Of a stretch of DNA of 11,557 nt, positions 1 through 6,984 are shown in pieces. Source of the stretch: Planctomycetaceae bacterium (GTDB lineage: Bacteria; Planctomycetota; Planctomycetia; Pirellulales; Thermoguttaceae). The first letter of the stretch is position 1. Each line of letters opens with the position of its first letter. The position numbers were made by a program, and so were the translations under genes. The notes below the pieces were generated by a model. It did not search any database and was not told where the DNA came from. It worked only from the letters and a program-made list of their open reading frames with translations. Location: positions 1 through 11,557 of the forward strand of contig JAITQJ010000220.1 of NCBI GenBank assembly GCA_031288955.1, written 5' to 3'.

Positions 1-49
1 GTTCGAGGTTCGAGGTTCGAGGTTCGAGGTTCGAGGTTCGAGGTTCGAG
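1..49. repeat. 7-bp tandem repeat array (GTTCGAG)n
   Basis: Seven perfect head-to-tail copies of GTTCGAG fill positions 1-49, followed by a broken eighth unit (GTTTCG). The array probably extends left of the window, so its full copy number is unknown. A 7-bp unit is not a multiple of three, so a change in copy number would shift any reading frame crossing it. No gene crosses it on the visible side. It lies directly beside the diverged intergenic repeat that begins near 61. Confidence 0.95.
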
Positions 50-60
50 GTTTCGCTTTT

Positions 61-217
61 GTTCATTGTAATCGGTTTCAGTATTTTGTCAAGTTTCATC
101 TGTTCTGAATCCTCACCGGGAAACATTTTACCTGACTTTTTTGAGGTTGTCAACACGTCTGCCGTTTCTGAACATCCAAAAAGCCCCTTTCCCGCGTCCG
201 GGAAAAAGGGCAGTCCC
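61..217. repeat. Diverged intergenic repeat, copy A
   Basis: This stretch resembles 261-390 in the same orientation. Shared landmarks are ATCGGTTTC (71 and 271), a CTGTTC-GAA-CCTCA block (100 and 282), ACATT-TACCTGA-TTTTTT (near 124 and 308), and TGTCAACAC (148-156 and 331-339). Both copies then run into a GC-rich hairpin followed by GGGCAGT. In copy A the hairpin is 183-211, an imperfect stem of GCCCCTTTCCCG against CGGGAAAAAGGGC. Short reading frames exist here but show no recognisable protein and no ribosome binding site, so I treat the block as a non-coding repeat or the remains of a small mobile element. Confidence 0.6.
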
Positions 218-243
218 CAGGAAGAATCGCTAGCGATTCCCTG
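218..243. repeat. Palindrome around GAATCGCTAGCGATTC
   Basis: Positions 224-239 form a perfect 16-bp palindrome. The symmetry extends outward to CAGG...CCTG (218-243) with a 2-nt bulge on the left arm. It lies just after the hairpin of repeat copy A and before copy B. It could be a cruciform or the hairpin of a repeat element, or a site for a dimeric DNA-binding protein. A 3' T-run is absent, so it is not a standard intrinsic terminator. Confidence 0.6.
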
Positions 244-260
244 ATGATTCAAGCAATATG

Positions 261-390
261 GTTTATAGTCATCGGTTTCGGCTGTTCCGAACCCTCAACT
301 TGGAGAACATTCTACCTGATTTTTTAGGGCTGTCAACACTTCCGCAAAACATCTGCAAATTTTCAGTTCCGCCCTAGCGGGCAGTGCCAG
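261..390. repeat. Diverged intergenic repeat, copy B
   Basis: This is the second copy of the unit described at 61-217, offset by 200 bp. The 5' half (271-346) is clearly similar to copy A. The 3' half is looser but keeps a small hairpin (GCCC TAGC GGGC, 371-382) and the following GCAGTGCCAG, matching GGGCAGTCCCCAG of copy A. A 64-codon minus-strand frame overlaps this copy, but it has no ribosome binding site or family resemblance and I do not call it. Confidence 0.55.
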
Positions 391-439
391 CAGCATTAAC
401 CGCTTGAACGCCGGTATTGATAAAATTACCGCCAGTACA

Positions 440-467
440 TTGACGATAATTCCCAACCTTTTATAAA
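440..467 (+). promoter_or_regulatory. Putative sigma-70 promoter for the NDH-2 gene
   Basis: A -35 box TTGACG (440-445) and a -10 box TATAAA (462-467) are separated by 16 bp, each one mismatch from consensus. Transcription would start near 474 and leave a leader of about 65 nt before the ATG at 539. Two overlapping TACAAT hexamers at 485-495 are an alternative -10, but they have no good -35 partner. Confidence 0.4.
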
Positions 468-538
468 GATGATACACTGAAGGATACAATACAATCAGAG
501 TTTAAGCAGACATAAACTCAACACGAAAGAGAAAAACA

Positions 539-1825
539 ATGTCTTACCGGACAGCAATCATTGGGGCGGGGTTTGCCGGACTGTCGGCGGCGCAGCGGTT
601 GAGCCGCAGTGCCGATACCGAGATTCTGCTCATCGACCGGAATAATTATCATACGTTCTTTCCGCTGCTCTATCAGGTTGCGGCAGCGGAACTCGAATCC
701 GAAGAAATCACGTCACCGCTGCGGGGATTGCTGCGGGCGAACCGGCGGGTCTCCGTGATGCGCTGCGATGTACAGAATATCGATGTCGAACAGAAAGTTT
801 TGCATACCGACGGTCCCGATATTCATTACGATTACTTGATTCTTGCAATGGGAAGCGTAACAAATTTCTTCGCCGTACCGGGTGCCGAACAACTCGCTTT
901 TACGCTAAAATCACTGGAAGATGCCGTACTGCTGCGGAGTCATATTTTGAACTGCCTTGAACAGGCGGCACTGTTGAGCGAATCTTATCCGACAGTGTAT
1001 CCCGGTCTTACCGGTGATACGAAAACGGATAGACAAAGTGCGTTGACGCATACCGTCATTGCCGGCGGCGGTGCTAACGGTGTCGAGTTTGCCGGTGCGC
1101 TGATGGAGTTGATACGGACTTCTATCGTTAAAGATTTTCCTGAACTGCCGAAGGGCAGCGTTTCTGTTACGTTAATCGAGGCAGCCGGCAGTTTGCTTCC
1201 CGGCTTTCCGGCAGTGCTTTCAGAATACACACGGCGGCGGTTGAAAAAAATGGGCGTATCGGTACGCACGGACACATCGGTAACGGAAGTCCGCAGCGAT
1301 GCCGTTGTTCTCGGCGATGGTACGGTATTGCCGTGTGCAACGGTTGTCTGGACGGCAGGAGTTCGTGCGCCTGACCTCGCAGGAAAAACAGGTTTACCGG
1401 CGGGGCGTTCGGGACGTTTGCAGGTATTGCCGACGTTGCAAACGGCAGTGCATCCTGAAATTTTTGCGGCAGGCGACTTGAGTATTCCAGACGGAATGAA
1501 TCTGCCGATGGTTGCGCCGAATGCGATACAACAGGGGACATTGGCGGCGGACAATCTGATTCGTTTGATACGCAATGAACCGTTGAAGCCGTTTGTATAT
1601 CACGACAAGGGTTCAATGGCGGTTGTCGGACGGGGAGCGGCGGTGGTACGTATCGGCAATCGGACGTTATCGGGCTGGTTTGCGTGGCTTATGTGGCTGG
1701 CGATACATTTAACCTATTTGGTCGGTTTTCATAACCGGATAATGGTGATGTTCAACTGGGCTTGGGATTATTTCTGTGCCGAAAAGTCGGTACGGCTGAT
1801 ATTCCGCAATGATAAAAACCGTTAG
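539..1825 (+). CDS. ndh: Type II NADH:quinone oxidoreductase (NDH-2)
   Basis: This is a membrane-associated flavoprotein that transfers electrons from NADH to quinone without pumping protons. The 428 residues match the usual NDH-2 length. An FAD dinucleotide-binding motif (IIGAGFAGLSAA) lies at about 7-18. The NAD(P)H-binding motif AGGGANGVEFAGAL lies at about 175-188, where the usual PT of GGGPTGVE is AN. VVWTAGVRA (269-277) and the FAD-contacting FAAGDLS (309-315) follow, then PNAIQQG (327-333). The aromatic, hydrophobic C-terminus (about 378-412) fits the membrane-anchoring helices of the family. The ATG is preceded only by a weak purine stretch (AAAGAG). It appears to be a single-gene unit with its own promoter upstream and a terminator at 1854-1880. 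Family identity is secure; the true electron donor and acceptor are inferred. Confidence 0.92.
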   Translation: MSYRTAIIGAGFAGLSAAQRLSRSADTEILLIDRNNYHTFFPLLYQVAAAELESEEITSPLRGLLRANRRVSVMRCDVQNIDVEQKVLHTDGPDIHYDYLILAMGSVTNFFAVPGAEQLAFTLKSLEDAVLLRSHILNCLEQAALLSESYPTVYPGLTGDTKTDRQSALTHTVIAGGGANGVEFAGALMELIRTSIVKDFPELPKGSVSVTLIEAAGSLLPGFPAVLSEYTRRRLKKMGVSVRTDTSVTEVRSDAVVLGDGTVLPCATVVWTAGVRAPDLAGKTGLPAGRSGRLQVLPTLQTAVHPEIFAAGDLSIPDGMNLPMVAPNAIQQGTLAADNLIRLIRNEPLKPFVYHDKGSMAVVGRGAAVVRIGNRTLSGWFAWLMWLAIHLTYLVGFHNRIMVMFNWAWDYFCAEKSVRLIFRNDKNR

Positions 1826-1853
1826 ACGGAAGTCCAACGGAGATACGCTGCTG

Positions 1854-1880
1854 ACCGGGGACTTTCAATGCCGGTTTTTT
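1854..1880 (+). terminator. Intrinsic terminator after NDH-2 gene
   Basis: A stem ACCGG (1854-1858) / CCGGT (1871-1875) with a 12-nt loop is followed directly by a T-run ending at 1880. It lies 28 nt after the NDH-2 stop codon. The stem is short but GC-rich. The T-run sits only a few bases before the presumed -10 box of the next gene. Confidence 0.55.
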
Positions 1881-1884
1881 GCTG

Positions 1885-1890
1885 TACAAT
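1885..1890 (+). promoter_or_regulatory. Putative -10 box (TACAAT) for the exported repeat protein gene
   Basis: TACAAT here is identical to the -10 hexamers proposed for gap and rpmI. It lies 30 nt before the ATG at 1921, so the leader would be about 24 nt. The -35 is poor (TTTCAA at 1863-1868, 16-bp spacing) and falls within the preceding terminator, so this call rests mainly on the -10 box. Confidence 0.3.
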
Positions 1891-1920
1891 TTAACAGATA
1901 AGACCAACAAGGATATTCGA

Positions 1921-3753
1921 ATGTTCCGCTTTACCGTTTCACTCACACTCGTTGCGGTATGTATCACCGCTGCTTTTGCTCAAGTTTCGACACAGCCGCA
2001 AAGCAAAAAGTCTTTCAAAGCAACGCCTGAAGTTCTCAAACTGCTTGCCGATGTCAAAGCGGCTCTGCCTAAAGACGATGCCAACGTTCACGCACAAGGA
2101 CTGTTTCGGCTTCTCAATCTCGAAATGCAGTTCGAGGATAAAGCACCAGCCGCCGATACCGTTAAGACGATTGTACCGCTTGCGGCAGCACTTGCCGAAC
2201 CGCAGCAAACTCAACTCTACGAGGGGATATCTATCGTCTATGCCGACCTCGGTCAATACGACGAAGCCGTCAGGATTCTCGGCAATATCAAACAAGACGA
2301 CGAACGCAGCCGGGGGCAGTTAAATCTCGCCGTGAAAGTCATTGCTGACCAGAAAACCGGAAATAAAAAAGACGGGCATTATGACCTTACGGCATTGCTG
2401 AATCAAGCGGCAGCAGGAGCCGCGGCAGCAAAAAATGCGTATTCCGAAGCCCTTGCCCGCATTTTTATTGCTCAAACGGCAGCACAGCAGGGGAAAAAAG
2501 AAACCGCTCTTGAAGCATTTGCCGAAGCACGGAAAACAGCAAAGAAGTTGGAGGAAGTTGAAGAACAAAATGTAACCGACCTGATCATTCGCGTTCAATG
2601 CGAGACCGGTTTTGTTGCCGAAGCGTTGGAAACACTGAAGTCCGTCGGCGATGCCGATGCGAAACAACTGTTGACCGGTGCTGCTGCCGGTGCATTGATG
2701 GCTGCGGGTAAAACGGACGAAGCCGAAAAATTGCTCAAAGAGATTCCGGCTGGTGATACGAAGGACAAAGCCGTTTCCGGTGTTACGAGCCGGTATCTGC
2801 AAACGCTGACGGACGTTCAAATTAAGGTGCTGGCGGCAGCAATGAGTACGCCGGAACGGAAAACGCAATTTTTACGCAGTGTTATGAGACTTTTGTTTAA
2901 TTTGGACCGCGATGATTTGGCGGCAAAGTTGGGCAGCGAACTGCCCGGCGACAAGGACGTACAAAATGCGCTGCAACTTAAACCGCTCAAAGCGTTGCTG
3001 GATGCGAAAAAATACGATGATGCGGCGAAACTGATTGACACGTTGAACGATGAACCGCTGAAAACGGCGGCGAAACGGCAACTTGCCGTGCTGCGGTACC
3101 GGGAGACCGGCGATGAGTCGTTTGTGAAGGGGATACCGGAAACGTATTCTGACGAGGAAAAAAAGCAACTTGAAGAGGTCGAAAACCGCTTCAAGCAAGC
3201 GGCGGAAATGACCAACAACAATGAACAAACACAGGCGTTGTTCCAAATACTACAGGCGGAATATCAACTCGGCAACATTGCAGCGATGAAAAAAACGCTG
3301 GCGTTTTTACTGACGAGTGCAGATAAACAGAGCAACCCTGCAAAAAACATTTCGCTGCGTTTTATGCTTGCCCGCTTACAGTTGGAGTTACACGATAAGA
3401 CGGGGGCGATTGCCAATCTGGCAAAACTGCAAACGGCATTTGCCGCCGTAAAAGACGTGATGGAATTAAAAGAGTTGGTGCCGCCGAAGGAGGAGGATAA
3501 CCCGATAGTGAATTCGCCTGCGAACGGACCGGCAGTAAAATTACGTGTTCCGCCGACGAAGGCAGAAGTTGAGGCACAGGTGTTTAATGTCTATCTGACA
3601 ACGGCAGACATTCTCCGCAAGGCAGGGGCAGTCGAGCAGTCGAAGGACATATTGCTCAAGGCGCGAGCCTTTGCGGACGCATTATCCGATGCTGTCCAAA
3701 AAGCCGATATGCTGTTTTTCCTGACGCAGTTTGTGCTGCAAAGTCAAGAGTGA
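1921..3753 (+). CDS. Exported alpha-helical repeat (TPR-like) protein, function unknown
   Basis: I do not recognise a specific family. The 610-residue product starts with a Sec signal peptide (about residues 1-20, hydrophobic core, AFA before QVS), so the mature protein is probably periplasmic or secreted. The rest is almost all helix, rich in Ala, Lys, Glu and Leu. Repeated helix-turn-helix patterns of TPR style recur (for example LGQYDEAVRIL, KTDEAEKLLKEI and KKYDDAAKLIDTL), followed by a Pro-rich linker (PPKEEDNPIVNSP) and a last helical block to the C-terminus. Such proteins usually scaffold protein-protein contacts. The chosen ATG has a good Shine-Dalgarno (AAGGA, 1909-1913, 7-nt spacing) and places the signal peptide at the N-terminus. 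A TTG 42 nt upstream is in frame but would bury the signal peptide and overlap the -10 box. Confidence 0.8.
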   Translation: MFRFTVSLTLVAVCITAAFAQVSTQPQSKKSFKATPEVLKLLADVKAALPKDDANVHAQGLFRLLNLEMQFEDKAPAADTVKTIVPLAAALAEPQQTQLYEGISIVYADLGQYDEAVRILGNIKQDDERSRGQLNLAVKVIADQKTGNKKDGHYDLTALLNQAAAGAAAAKNAYSEALARIFIAQTAAQQGKKETALEAFAEARKTAKKLEEVEEQNVTDLIIRVQCETGFVAEALETLKSVGDADAKQLLTGAAAGALMAAGKTDEAEKLLKEIPAGDTKDKAVSGVTSRYLQTLTDVQIKVLAAAMSTPERKTQFLRSVMRLLFNLDRDDLAAKLGSELPGDKDVQNALQLKPLKALLDAKKYDDAAKLIDTLNDEPLKTAAKRQLAVLRYRETGDESFVKGIPETYSDEEKKQLEEVENRFKQAAEMTNNNEQTQALFQILQAEYQLGNIAAMKKTLAFLLTSADKQSNPAKNISLRFMLARLQLELHDKTGAIANLAKLQTAFAAVKDVMELKELVPPKEEDNPIVNSPANGPAVKLRVPPTKAEVEAQVFNVYLTTADILRKAGAVEQSKDILLKARAFADALSDAVQKADMLFFLTQFVLQSQE

Positions 3754-3763
3754 ATGATGAACG

Positions 3764-3804
3764 CAAAGAAAAGTGCAATCCCCCAACAAGATTGCCTTTC
3801 TTTG
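3764..3804 (+). terminator. Hairpin after the helical-repeat gene, possible terminator
   Basis: CAAAGAAA (3764-3771) pairs with TTTCTTTG (3797-3804), and GCAATC (3775-3780) pairs with GATTGC (3790-3795). A small asymmetric internal bulge and a 9-nt loop complete a long hairpin 10 nt past the stop. It lacks a clean T-run (TGTCATTACATTTTG follows), so termination may be partial and ispH could receive read-through. Confidence 0.4.
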
Positions 3805-3848
3805 TGTCATTACATTTTGTTTCAACGGATGCCTGAAGGAGAAACGGT

Positions 3849-4706
3849 TTGAAAATCATTCTGGCGCAGCCGCGGGGATTTTGCAGCGGGGTAAAAAAAG
3901 CCGTACAAATGCTCGAATCCGCACTGGTCAGTAATCCGGGGCGGATAATTTATGTCTATCATCAAATTGTCCATAATACCTGGATTGTCAGGGATTTTCA
4001 GCGGCGGGGTGTCATTTTCGTTGATGCTCTTGACGAAGTCCCCGACGGTTCGCTGCTGCTCTTTTCTGCTCACGGGGTTGCTCCCGGTGTCCGTCTTGAA
4101 GCCGAACAGCGGCAGATTAAGACGATTGACGCAACGTGTCTGCTGGTCGATAAAGTCCATCAATTAGCCCGCCGTTATGCTGACGACGGTTACAAAATCA
4201 TTCTTATCGGACACCGCAAACACGACGAAATTATCGGCATACAAGGCGAAGCACCGGAAGCGATTGTTGTCGTTGAAAACGAAACGGAAATCAAAGCGTT
4301 AAACTTTTCGGCAGACGAAAAGTTGGCATATTTAACACAGACAACGCTTTCGTCGGCGGAAACGCAAAAAATGATTGCTTTGTTGAAACAGCAGTTTCCG
4401 CAAATTCAGGGACAGGCAAAGTCGAACATTTGTTCGGCAACGCAGCGTCGGCAGGATGCGGTTCGGCAATCGGCAGGCGGCGCGGCAGCAGCGTTAATCA
4501 TCGGCAGCCGAAACAGTTCCAACAGCCGCCGTCTGCAAGAAGTTGCCGAATCAATAGGCTTGCCGGCGTTTCTCGTGGACGGACCAGATGATATTCCGTT
4601 AGAAGCGTTTAAGACAAACGATACCATTTTAATCACAGCGGGAGCCAGCGCACCGGAACTCCTCGTCAAACGCTGCGTTGCCGTTCTGCAAAAAAACTTT
4701 GGTTAA
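3849..4706 (+). CDS. ispH: 4-hydroxy-3-methylbut-2-enyl diphosphate reductase IspH (LytB)
   Basis: IspH catalyses the last step of the MEP isoprenoid pathway, reducing HMBPP to IPP and DMAPP with a [4Fe-4S] cluster. The 285-residue protein keeps the three cluster cysteines: Cys12 in QPRGFCSG, Cys97 in DATCLLV and Cys195 in SNICSAT. It also keeps the substrate-binding His42 (VHN) and His75 (SAHG), the acid-base Glu127 (KHDEIIG), the TQTTLS motif (163-168), SRNSSNS (220-226) and the C-terminal TAGASAP (263-269). The start is TTG, supported by a strong Shine-Dalgarno AAGGAG (3836-3841) 7 nt upstream and by the conserved N-terminus beginning there. DATCPLV is read as DATCLLV, and the usual ICYAT is ICSAT. 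It is shorter than E. coli IspH at the C-terminus but complete for the core fold. Confidence 0.95.
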   Translation: MKIILAQPRGFCSGVKKAVQMLESALVSNPGRIIYVYHQIVHNTWIVRDFQRRGVIFVDALDEVPDGSLLLFSAHGVAPGVRLEAEQRQIKTIDATCLLVDKVHQLARRYADDGYKIILIGHRKHDEIIGIQGEAPEAIVVVENETEIKALNFSADEKLAYLTQTTLSSAETQKMIALLKQQFPQIQGQAKSNICSATQRRQDAVRQSAGGAAAALIIGSRNSSNSRRLQEVAESIGLPAFLVDGPDDIPLEAFKTNDTILITAGASAPELLVKRCVAVLQKNFG

Positions 4707-4711
4707 AAGAA

Positions 4712-4736
4712 GAGACGGGGAGTGCAACCCCGTCTC
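4712..4736 (-). terminator. Intrinsic terminator between convergent ispH and gap
   Basis: A perfect 9-bp stem, GAGACGGGG (4712-4720) / CCCCGTCTC (4728-4736), encloses a 7-nt loop. On the minus strand the stem is followed by a T-rich tract (TTCTTTT), so it best fits termination of gap. It lies 5 nt after the ispH stop and may also stop that transcript. The same GAGACGG stem recurs at 9960-9993. Confidence 0.8.
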
Positions 4737-4759
4737 CTGCCGGATTGCGTTATCCGCAA

Positions 4760-5767
4760 TTATTTCGCAACGACTTTTACCATTTCGAGGACTTTGTTGC
4801 TGTAACCCCATTCGTTGTCGTACCACGCAAGCAACTTGACGAAATTCGGGTCAAGTATCATACTCGCCTTTGCATCGAATATCGACGTGCTTGCACAGCC
4901 GCGGAAGTCTGTCGAAACGACATCGTCTTCGGTGTATGCCAAAATGCCTTTCAATTCGCCTTCGCTGGCGGCTTTCACAGCGGCTTTGATGGCATCCAGC
5001 GAAGCCTGTTTGTCGAGAACTGCCGTCAAATCGACAACCGAAACGTCCGAAGTCGGAACACGCATCGACATACCGGTCAGTTTACCGTTCAGTGCCGGCA
5101 ACACCTTACCGACGGCTTTTGCCGCACCGGTCGAGGACGGAATGATGTTTTCGAGGATGCCTCTTCCGCCTCGCCAATCTTTGGACGAAGGACCGTCAAC
5201 GGTCTTCTGCGTTGCCGTAGCGGCGTGAACTGTTGTCATCAAACCTTTGACGATACCGAAATTTTCGTGAATTACTTTCGTCAGCGGCGCAAGACAGTTC
5301 GTCGTGCAGGAAGCGTTAGAAATAATCGTCTGTCCGGCGTAGGTTTTATGGTTGACTCCATAGACGAACATCGGAGTCGCATCTTTTGACGGAGCGGACA
5401 TAATAACCTTTTTGGCACCGGCGGCAAGGTGTTTATTGGCACCGCGGTCGCCTTCGGCTTCGAGGAACAGACCAGTCGACTCGACAACAATGTCTGCTCC
5501 GACATCGCCCCATTTCAGGTTTGCGGGGTCTTTTTCGGCGGTCAGACGGACTTTCTTGCCGTTGACAACGAGATCAGTGCCGTCAACCGCAACTTCGCCT
5601 TTGAAGCGTCCGTGAACGGAATCGTACTTCAACATATAGGCAAGATATGCCGGGTCGAGCAAATCGTTAATTCCAACAATGTCGATGTCGGAAAAATTAG
5701 CGACGGCAGCGCGAAAAACCATTCTGCCGATACGTCCGAAACCATTGATACCAACTTTGATAGCCAT
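4760..5767 (-). CDS. gap: Glyceraldehyde-3-phosphate dehydrogenase
   Basis: This glycolytic enzyme converts glyceraldehyde-3-phosphate, phosphate and NAD+ to 1,3-bisphosphoglycerate and NADH. The 335 residues are full length and closely resemble the E. coli GapA type. The N-terminal Rossmann motif is GINGFGRIGR (6-15). Asp35 in INDLLD suggests NAD+ preference. Catalytic Cys154 lies in SNASCTTNC and His181 in TTVHAATATQ. DGPSSKDWRGGRG (191-203), the substrate loop NIIPSSTGAAKAVG (207-220) and WYDNEWGYSNK (315-325) follow. No other glycolytic gene (pgk, tpi) is adjacent. The ATG has an AGGAG ribosome binding site, with a perfect palindrome lying between the two. Its own promoter (5814-5841) and terminator (4712-4736) make it a single-gene unit. 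Confidence 0.97.
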   Translation of the reverse strand: MAIKVGINGFGRIGRMVFRAAVANFSDIDIVGINDLLDPAYLAYMLKYDSVHGRFKGEVAVDGTDLVVNGKKVRLTAEKDPANLKWGDVGADIVVESTGLFLEAEGDRGANKHLAAGAKKVIMSAPSKDATPMFVYGVNHKTYAGQTIISNASCTTNCLAPLTKVIHENFGIVKGLMTTVHAATATQKTVDGPSSKDWRGGRGILENIIPSSTGAAKAVGKVLPALNGKLTGMSMRVPTSDVSVVDLTAVLDKQASLDAIKAAVKAASEGELKGILAYTEDDVVSTDFRGCASTSIFDAKASMILDPNFVKLLAWYDNEWGYSNKVLEMVKVVAK

Positions 5768-5768
5768 T

Positions 5769-5780
5769 GAGATATATCTC
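5769..5780 (-). promoter_or_regulatory. Palindrome overlapping the gap ribosome binding site
   Basis: GAGATATATCTC is a perfect 12-nt palindrome placed immediately upstream of the gap ATG. On the mRNA it begins inside the Shine-Dalgarno (GGAG), so its 5' GAGA can pair with the following UCUC across a UAUA loop. That would cover the ribosome binding site. It could equally be a DNA operator or have no role. The stem is short and AU-rich. Confidence 0.35.
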
Positions 5781-5813
5781 CTATTAGGGGGTTAAATTTT
5801 CACAAGCGGCTTA

Positions 5814-5841
5814 ATTGTACCTGATTCCCGTTTGGTTTCAA
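5814..5841 (-). promoter_or_regulatory. Putative sigma-70 promoter for gap
   Basis: Reading the minus strand, TTGAAA (5841-5836) and TACAAT (5819-5814) are separated by 16 bp. This is the cleanest promoter pair in the window, with five of six consensus bases in each box. Transcription would start near 5807, leaving a leader of about 40 nt. Confidence 0.6.
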
Positions 5842-5850
5842 CAGGGGGCA

Positions 5851-5891
5851 AAATAAAACCGTCATCGGCGGTTAGCGCAACTGAATGACGG
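5851..5891 (-). terminator. Intrinsic terminator of the HlyD-like gene
   Basis: On the minus strand CCGTCAT (5891-5885) pairs perfectly with ATGACGG (5865-5859) and is followed by TTTTATTTT. The stem and loop contain the last codons and stop of the HlyD-like gene. The next gene, gap, has its own promoter just downstream, so this separates the two units. Confidence 0.65.
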
Positions 5892-6924
5892 CATCGGCAT
5901 CGCTGCCGGGCTGTAATAGCCACGAATTGCCTGCGGGACGATTTTGTACCTCGATATACACGTCGTATGTCCCGGCACCTGCAACGTTGGGATGTGCAAA
6001 AACGATTTTACCGGGAAAACTTTCGCTTTTTCCGCCGGCAAGTGTTACAGAAACAGTTGCCGCTTTACCTTCTAAATCGCTGATAGCACAATCCTTGACG
6101 CTTACCGCTCCGCGGAATTGCAGCGTTTTCAGTTGCATTATTTCCAGAACAGGGTCGCCTTCACGCAGCCATTCGCCCTCCGTTTGATTCAGTTTAACAA
6201 CGATGCCGTCAATCGGGGCAATGATTCGCCGCAGATGAATCAGCACATTCGTACGTTCCAGTTCATTCTCACGGACGGTTACTTCTCTCGTTTTAACTTC
6301 GTCAATAGTATAAATCTGCAAATCAACATTGGCTTCGGCTTGTTTGAGTTCCAGCATAGCCTTTAAGACTTCAATTTGCGGAAACGTTCCTTCACGCCGT
6401 TTATTAGCATCGCTCATCATACGGACTTCTGCTTCGGCAACCCTCATCCCCCGCTTGGCATATTCAACTTCGATACGCTTCTCTTTTTCGGCTTTGGCAA
6501 CGTCAAGTTGGGCTTCGGCGATTTTGCGGCTGCTATCCAGTTCCCTGTCATCGAATTTGCCGAGTACCTGACCTTTGAACACGGGCATACCTTCGATGAC
6601 GGGAACCATCACCGGTTTGCCGTCTGCATCGTTAACGATATTTCCGTCTTTATCCCTTTTTTCAGTGTCGAGGGACATCAACACAGCCCGTTCGGTCGCG
6701 GCAAGAACAACGTAGTTACGTTTGTGCAGAGCCAGAATACCGTTGATTTTGACTTGTGTTTTGTTATCGGCAGAAAAGGCGGAGTTTACGACCTCCGGCT
6801 CTTTGGCAACCGCCGCCGGAACGGCAATCGGTCTGGTCTGCATTGGTGCTGCCGGTACACGGGGAAACGGGTCTTCGCCCATAAAACAAGACAGCAGAGC
6901 GGACAGGAAAACAAACGTGTTCAT
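5872..6924 (-). CDS. HlyD-type periplasmic adaptor (membrane-fusion) protein, orphan
   Basis: The 350-residue protein has the split architecture of HlyD/RND/ABC efflux adaptors. A first barrel-sandwich half lies at about 60-126 (EGMPVFKGQVLGKFDD). A charged helical hairpin follows at about 130-228 (SSRKIAEAQLDVAKAEKEKR to ENELERTNV). The second half (IIAPIDGIVVKLNQTEGEWLREGDPVLEI, about 234-262) and a beta-barrel region to about 330 complete it. An Asp/Lys-rich insert (about 86-106, DKDGNIVNDADGK) interrupts the first half. The N-terminus MNTFVFLSALLSC is hydrophobic with a weak lipobox-like LLSC at Cys13, so it may be a lipoprotein or have a plain signal peptide. No transporter or outer-membrane channel gene is adjacent. 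The start is uncertain: ATG at 6924 has no Shine-Dalgarno, and in-frame TTG/GTG codons at 6966/6963 would add a Lys-containing n-region. Its substrate cannot be judged. Confidence 0.8.
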   Translation of the reverse strand: MNTFVFLSALLSCFMGEDPFPRVPAAPMQTRPIAVPAAVAKEPEVVNSAFSADNKTQVKINGILALHKRNYVVLAATERAVLMSLDTEKRDKDGNIVNDADGKPVMVPVIEGMPVFKGQVLGKFDDRELDSSRKIAEAQLDVAKAEKEKRIEVEYAKRGMRVAEAEVRMMSDANKRREGTFPQIEVLKAMLELKQAEANVDLQIYTIDEVKTREVTVRENELERTNVLIHLRRIIAPIDGIVVKLNQTEGEWLREGDPVLEIMQLKTLQFRGAVSVKDCAISDLEGKAATVSVTLAGGKSESFPGKIVFAHPNVAGAGTYDVYIEVQNRPAGNSWLLQPGSDADAVIQLR

Positions 6925-6984
6925 CGGTTTATATTTGGAGCAGACGAATTGCAGACAATACACCAAACCCCGATGGTACCCGAA

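Noticed and set aside
1..60. GGTTCGAG recalls the T-arm of tRNA, so the array might mark the 3' end of a tRNA gene.
   Set aside because: Only the short motif repeats. No acceptor stem, anticodon arm or CCA-like end is visible, and the array runs off the window.
59..489. Open frames of about 60 codons at 59-244 (plus) and 295-489 (minus).
   Set aside because: They have no ribosome binding site or family resemblance and lie in the diverged repeat copies, whose differences do not follow codon spacing.
985..1616. Long minus-strand frames (up to 196 codons) inside the NDH-2 gene.
   Set aside because: They are shadows of a clearly conserved plus-strand gene; their translations show no family features.
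4745..5389. A 214-codon plus-strand frame antisense to gap.
   Set aside because: The minus-strand frame is an unmistakable GAPDH. The antisense frame arises from its codon bias.
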